Source: Planctomycetaceae bacterium (GTDB lineage Bacteria; Planctomycetota; Planctomycetia; Pirellulales; Thermoguttaceae). From it: 7,067 nt of DNA. The stretch covers positions 1 through 7,067 of the forward strand of contig JAITST010000314.1 in assembly GCA_031287585.1 (NCBI GenBank), read 5' to 3'. Below, one piece after another: positions 4,865 through 7,067 of this stretch. The first letter of the stretch is position 1. Each line of letters begins with the position of its first letter. The position numbers and the translations under genes were made by a program. The notes beneath the pieces are model-generated. The model did no database searches and was not told where the DNA came from. It saw only the letters and a program-made list of their open reading frames with translations.

Positions 4865-5541
4865 AACTTTATCACGGAACTAATGCGGAATTTGGTGCGA
4901 TTGACCTCAATAAATGTCCGCGTAATCGCGACTTTGGACGTGGTTTTTATCTAACAAAAAATTTTAAGCACGCACAGGAAAGAGCAATTGATAAGGTCAA
5001 CAAAGAAGGCGGCAAGGTTGTAGTTTTAGAATATGATTTTGATTTAGACAGGGTAGTTACAGTAAAGCCAACGCTGAAAGTCAAACGTTTTGTTGAAGTT
5101 TGCGAAGAGTGGGCGTTGTTTGTGATGACTAATCGTTTGAGCGAAGAAAACGACCCGCAACACGATTACGACATCGTTGAGGGACCAGTTGCCGACGACA
5201 GAATGTTCAAACAGTTCAGCAGGTTTTTATCGAAAGAATTTGGAGCGGATGAACTTGTCAAAAGATTACAATACCATAAGGCAACTCACCAAGTCGCGTT
5301 TTGTACAGAATCGTCGATTAGTATTTTTGTTGAATGTATTCCCAAACAGGAATCCGTACTTGAAGTATTGGTGAATAAAGTAACTAATACGTTAATGGCA
5401 AAATTAAACTTGAAGTTGCCCGAAGCGATGAAAACAATTTACAATTCCGCAATCTTTGAGCAACTTGCGGATTTTTCCACGCTTGCGTATCGTAAGCCGT
5501 GTGAGGAAGTTTATGAGATGATTAAGAAGGAGTTGACCTAA
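4861..5541 (+). CDS. DUF3990 protein, ADP-ribosyltransferase-like, candidate toxin
   Basis: A 226-residue protein. Residues 1-159 match DUF3990, a family placed with the ADP-ribosyltransferase fold: LYHGT (3-7, H5), DFGRGFYLT (24-32, Y30), a helix with HAQERA (37-42), WALFVMTNR (84-92), DYDIVEGPVADD (102-113) and HQVAFCTE (143-150, Q144 and E150). The H...Y...Q/E layout fits NAD-binding residues, so transfer of ADP-ribose to an unknown target is plausible. Residues 160-226 are an additional helical region (LVNKVTNTLMAKLNLKLPEA, then IYNSAIFEQLADF and YEMIKKEL) that looks like a small separate domain. The GTG start has GGAGGTG (4850-4856) four bases upstream and overlaps the DUF3791 stop. No signal peptide is present. 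A toxin role is inferred from gene order and fold; an enzyme in another process is possible. Confidence 0.82.
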   Translation: MKLYHGTNAEFGAIDLNKCPRNRDFGRGFYLTKNFKHAQERAIDKVNKEGGKVVVLEYDFDLDRVVTVKPTLKVKRFVEVCEEWALFVMTNRLSEENDPQHDYDIVEGPVADDRMFKQFSRFLSKEFGADELVKRLQYHKATHQVAFCTESSISIFVECIPKQESVLEVLVNKVTNTLMAKLNLKLPEAMKTIYNSAIFEQLADFSTLAYRKPCEEVYEMIKKELT

Positions 5542-5594
5542 CATTACCCTAAAATTTCGTAACAATTTTCGTTTATGACTGTACTACTGAATTT

Positions 5595-6230
5595 ATGTTA
5601 AACTCAATAATTCGTCAGGGATTTATTTTGCTTGCGAAAGTGTTGAGCGGTGCTAGTGTGCGTTACATTGATTGCACGCCCGATACTTGCCAGCGAGTTT
5701 ATTTTGCAAACCACACGAGTCATCTCGACGCTCTTGTGATTTGGGCATCGTTGCCCGGTTTTGTCCGCGACACAACACGTATGGTTGCCGCGCGCGATTA
5801 CTGGGAAGCGGGTCTTGTACGGCGTTATATTTCACAACACCTGTTCAACGCTTTGCTTATAGACCGCGAACAGGTCAACATTCACAACACGCCGGTCAAT
5901 GTTATGCTTGACGGAATGGGTGACAAATACTCGCTCATAATTTTCCCCGAAGGCGGACGTTCCAGTAACGAGGCAGGTGAGGTCGGACAGTTCAAAAGCG
6001 GATTGTATCACCTCGTAAAAAAACGTCCCGACCTCGAACTGATTCCGGTTTGCCTGAACAATATGAACCGCATCCTGCCGCGTGGACGAACGATTCCGGT
6101 TCCGATGTTGTCACGGGTAACATTCGGTCCCCCGATTTGGTTGGAAAAAGGCGAGAACCGCGACGCGTTCCTCACACGGGCAAGGGAAGCGGTAGTACGG
6201 CTTGCGGGAAAACAAGATGAACTTTATTAA
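5595..6230 (+). CDS. PlsC-type 1-acylglycerol-3-phosphate acyltransferase
   Basis: A 211-residue LPLAT-family acyltransferase that probably adds the second acyl chain to lysophosphatidate at the inner membrane. Motif I is H40-T-S-H-L-D45 (HX4D, the catalytic pair), motif III is FPEGGRS (117-123, usual form FPEGTRS), and the LIPVCLNN segment (149-156) matches the proline-containing motif IV. An arginine in LIDRE (88-92) fits the substrate-phosphate motif II. An N-terminal hydrophobic stretch (about 5-18) could anchor it. The length is in the usual 200-250 range. The ATG at 5595 lacks a clear Shine-Dalgarno. It follows the DUF3990 gene by 53 bp without a visible terminator, so read-through from that unit is possible, but the function looks unrelated. 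Confidence 0.9.
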   Translation: MLNSIIRQGFILLAKVLSGASVRYIDCTPDTCQRVYFANHTSHLDALVIWASLPGFVRDTTRMVAARDYWEAGLVRRYISQHLFNALLIDREQVNIHNTPVNVMLDGMGDKYSLIIFPEGGRSSNEAGEVGQFKSGLYHLVKKRPDLELIPVCLNNMNRILPRGRTIPVPMLSRVTFGPPIWLEKGENRDAFLTRAREAVVRLAGKQDELY

Positions 6231-6275
6231 CAGTATGATTTGCATACCTGCACTTTCCAAGTGACAGTGCTCAAA

Positions 6276-6479
6276 ATGTCTTTCGGTAATTATCCTTTTC
6301 ATTGTCTAATAGATGTCACGCCAACACAGAGACGTGAAGTATCGCGCCTCTATAAGGCATCTTCTAAAAACCCATTGACTCAAAACAACAAACCCCGTAA
6401 AATTAGGGACTTGCTGAACGAAATAGTGGAGTTTTTAGAAGTTGCCATAAGAGTAATAACCGAGTTCGTTGTGCGATAG
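6276..6479 (+). CDS. Hypothetical small protein (weak)
   Basis: A 67-residue frame from ATG 6276 (open upstream to a TTG at 6240). I do not recognise it. The N-terminal half is unremarkable. The C-terminal half has a basic segment (KPRKIRDLL) followed by an amphipathic hydrophobic helix (LNEIVEFLEVAIRVITEFVV), which is more protein-like than random. There is no Shine-Dalgarno before either start and no visible promoter. It may be a short real gene, a decayed remnant, or chance. It accounts for most of the 376-bp gap 6231-6606; the rest holds a small CACTT-TCC-AAGTG hairpin (6251-6263) after the acyltransferase gene, with no T tract. Confidence 0.28.
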   Translation: MSFGNYPFHCLIDVTPTQRREVSRLYKASSKNPLTQNNKPRKIRDLLNEIVEFLEVAIRVITEFVVR

Positions 6480-6534
6480 AAAAATATATTCCAACATTCT
6501 TACTCATTTCCGAGATTTAGCGGCATCTCCCCTT

Positions 6535-6540
6535 TACAAT
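6535..6540 (+). promoter_or_regulatory. Possible -10 box for the MauE-like gene
   Basis: TACAAT at 6535-6540 is one base from the -10 consensus and resembles the boxes proposed upstream of apt and the SagB-like gene. No good -35 is seen at 16-18 bp. If used, transcription would begin near 6547, which excludes the in-frame ATG at 6541 and supports the start at 6607. Confidence 0.25.
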
Positions 6541-6606
6541 ATGAAAACTCGTGTCATACTTGCACACCTTGAACATTATTCCTTTGCTTGGGAGAGGCAA
6601 AAACAT

Positions 6607-7067
6607 ATGAAGATTTTTGCGAAGCACCCAATTGCTGCGGGATTTACAGCGTGTCGCTGGACATTTGTTCGGTTTTTTATAATTGCGGTTCTGCTAACTG
6701 CTGCTACGTTTAAGGCGTGGCAATTAGCAACGGTGTCTGTTCTTGGTGAAGGTTTGCTTCATTCACGATTGCTCAACGTGTTGGTTGTTGAGTTTGAGAT
6801 ATTTTTTAGTTTTTGGCTAATTACGGGCTTGTTACCTAAATTAACATGGCTTGCAAGCATAGTGCTTTTTTCAGCGTTTACGATTGTGTCGTTGTTAAAG
6901 GCGGTTACAGGTGAGACATCCTGCGGCTGTTTTGGAAATGTAACGGTTAATCCTTGGATTACGGCTTTATTTGACTTATGCGTAGTCGGGCTACTGGGAA
7001 TGTCCCGACCAAAGGAAAAGATTTTGTATCAGGTGTCGAGCCGTCCATTACTTTTGTATAGTGGATT
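6607..7067 (+). CDS. MauE/DoxX-like redox-associated membrane protein (5' part, cut by window end)
   Basis: The first 153 codons of a gene running off the right edge. Four hydrophobic segments (about 20-40, 56-75, 79-99, 117-132) and the motif S-C106-G-C108-F-G between TM3 and TM4 match MauE-like members of the DoxX group, which are thought to support thiol/disulfide chemistry or maturation of exported redox proteins (MauE itself acts in methylamine dehydrogenase maturation). The motif is a CxC pair. The ATG at 6607 has GGGAGAGG (6590-6597) nine bases upstream; the frame is open back to another ATG at 6541, which lacks a ribosome site. The C-terminal part and any downstream partner lie outside the window. 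Confidence 0.8.
   Translation, partial: MKIFAKHPIAAGFTACRWTFVRFFIIAVLLTAATFKAWQLATVSVLGEGLLHSRLLNVLVVEFEIFFSFWLITGLLPKLTWLASIVLFSAFTIVSLLKAVTGETSCGCFGNVTVNPWITALFDLCVVGLLGMSRPKEKILYQVSSRPLLLYSG

Noticed and set aside
6541..6606. Earlier in-frame ATG for the MauE-like gene
   Set aside because: No ribosome site precedes it and a -10-like box abuts it, while 6607 follows GGGAGAGG.

Overview
The window (about 44% G+C by eye) looks like a chromosomal segment of a bacterium, most likely a planctomycete or a gut/anaerobic relative. This is inferred from family resemblances: a MauE/DoxX-like membrane protein with a CGC motif, an orphan DUF2997 protein, an exported NGN-repeat propeller and an exported SagB-type nitroreductase. 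Clear Shine-Dalgarno sequences (AAGGAG, GAGG, GGAGGTG) argue against Bacteroidota, although several proteins resemble Bacteroidota homologues. The assignment is tentative.

Left third (1-2945): a non-coding stretch carries a composite palindromic element at about 113-246. It is followed by four leftward genes. In transcription order these are an exported SagB-type nitroreductase-like protein, a small cupin, a cytoplasmic nitroreductase and an exported beta-propeller. The cupin and nitroreductase are tightly coupled (10 nt apart, with the stop codon overlapping the next ribosome binding site).

Middle (2946-4430): a divergent promoter region, then a rightward DUF2997 protein converging on a leftward pair, adenine phosphoribosyltransferase followed by an IscA/ErpA-type Fe-S protein. 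A long imperfect inverted repeat lies between the convergent ends.

Right part (4431-7067): a rightward two-gene unit, DUF3791 then DUF3990, overlapping by 4 nt. It lies behind a promoter whose -35 element sits inside a perfect 17-bp palindrome. DUF3990 has an ADP-ribosyltransferase-like H/Y/Q-E layout, so this is a candidate toxin-antitoxin module with its own operator. Its C-terminus carries an extra helical region. A PlsC-type acyltransferase follows, then a poorly supported small frame, and the 5' part of the MauE/DoxX-like membrane protein, cut by the window end.

The DUF3791-DUF3990 unit is the best candidate for an under-described system. The rest is housekeeping (apt, Fe-S assembly, phospholipid synthesis) plus a small redox cluster of unknown substrate. 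All functional statements come from reading translations and motifs by eye; no searches were run.
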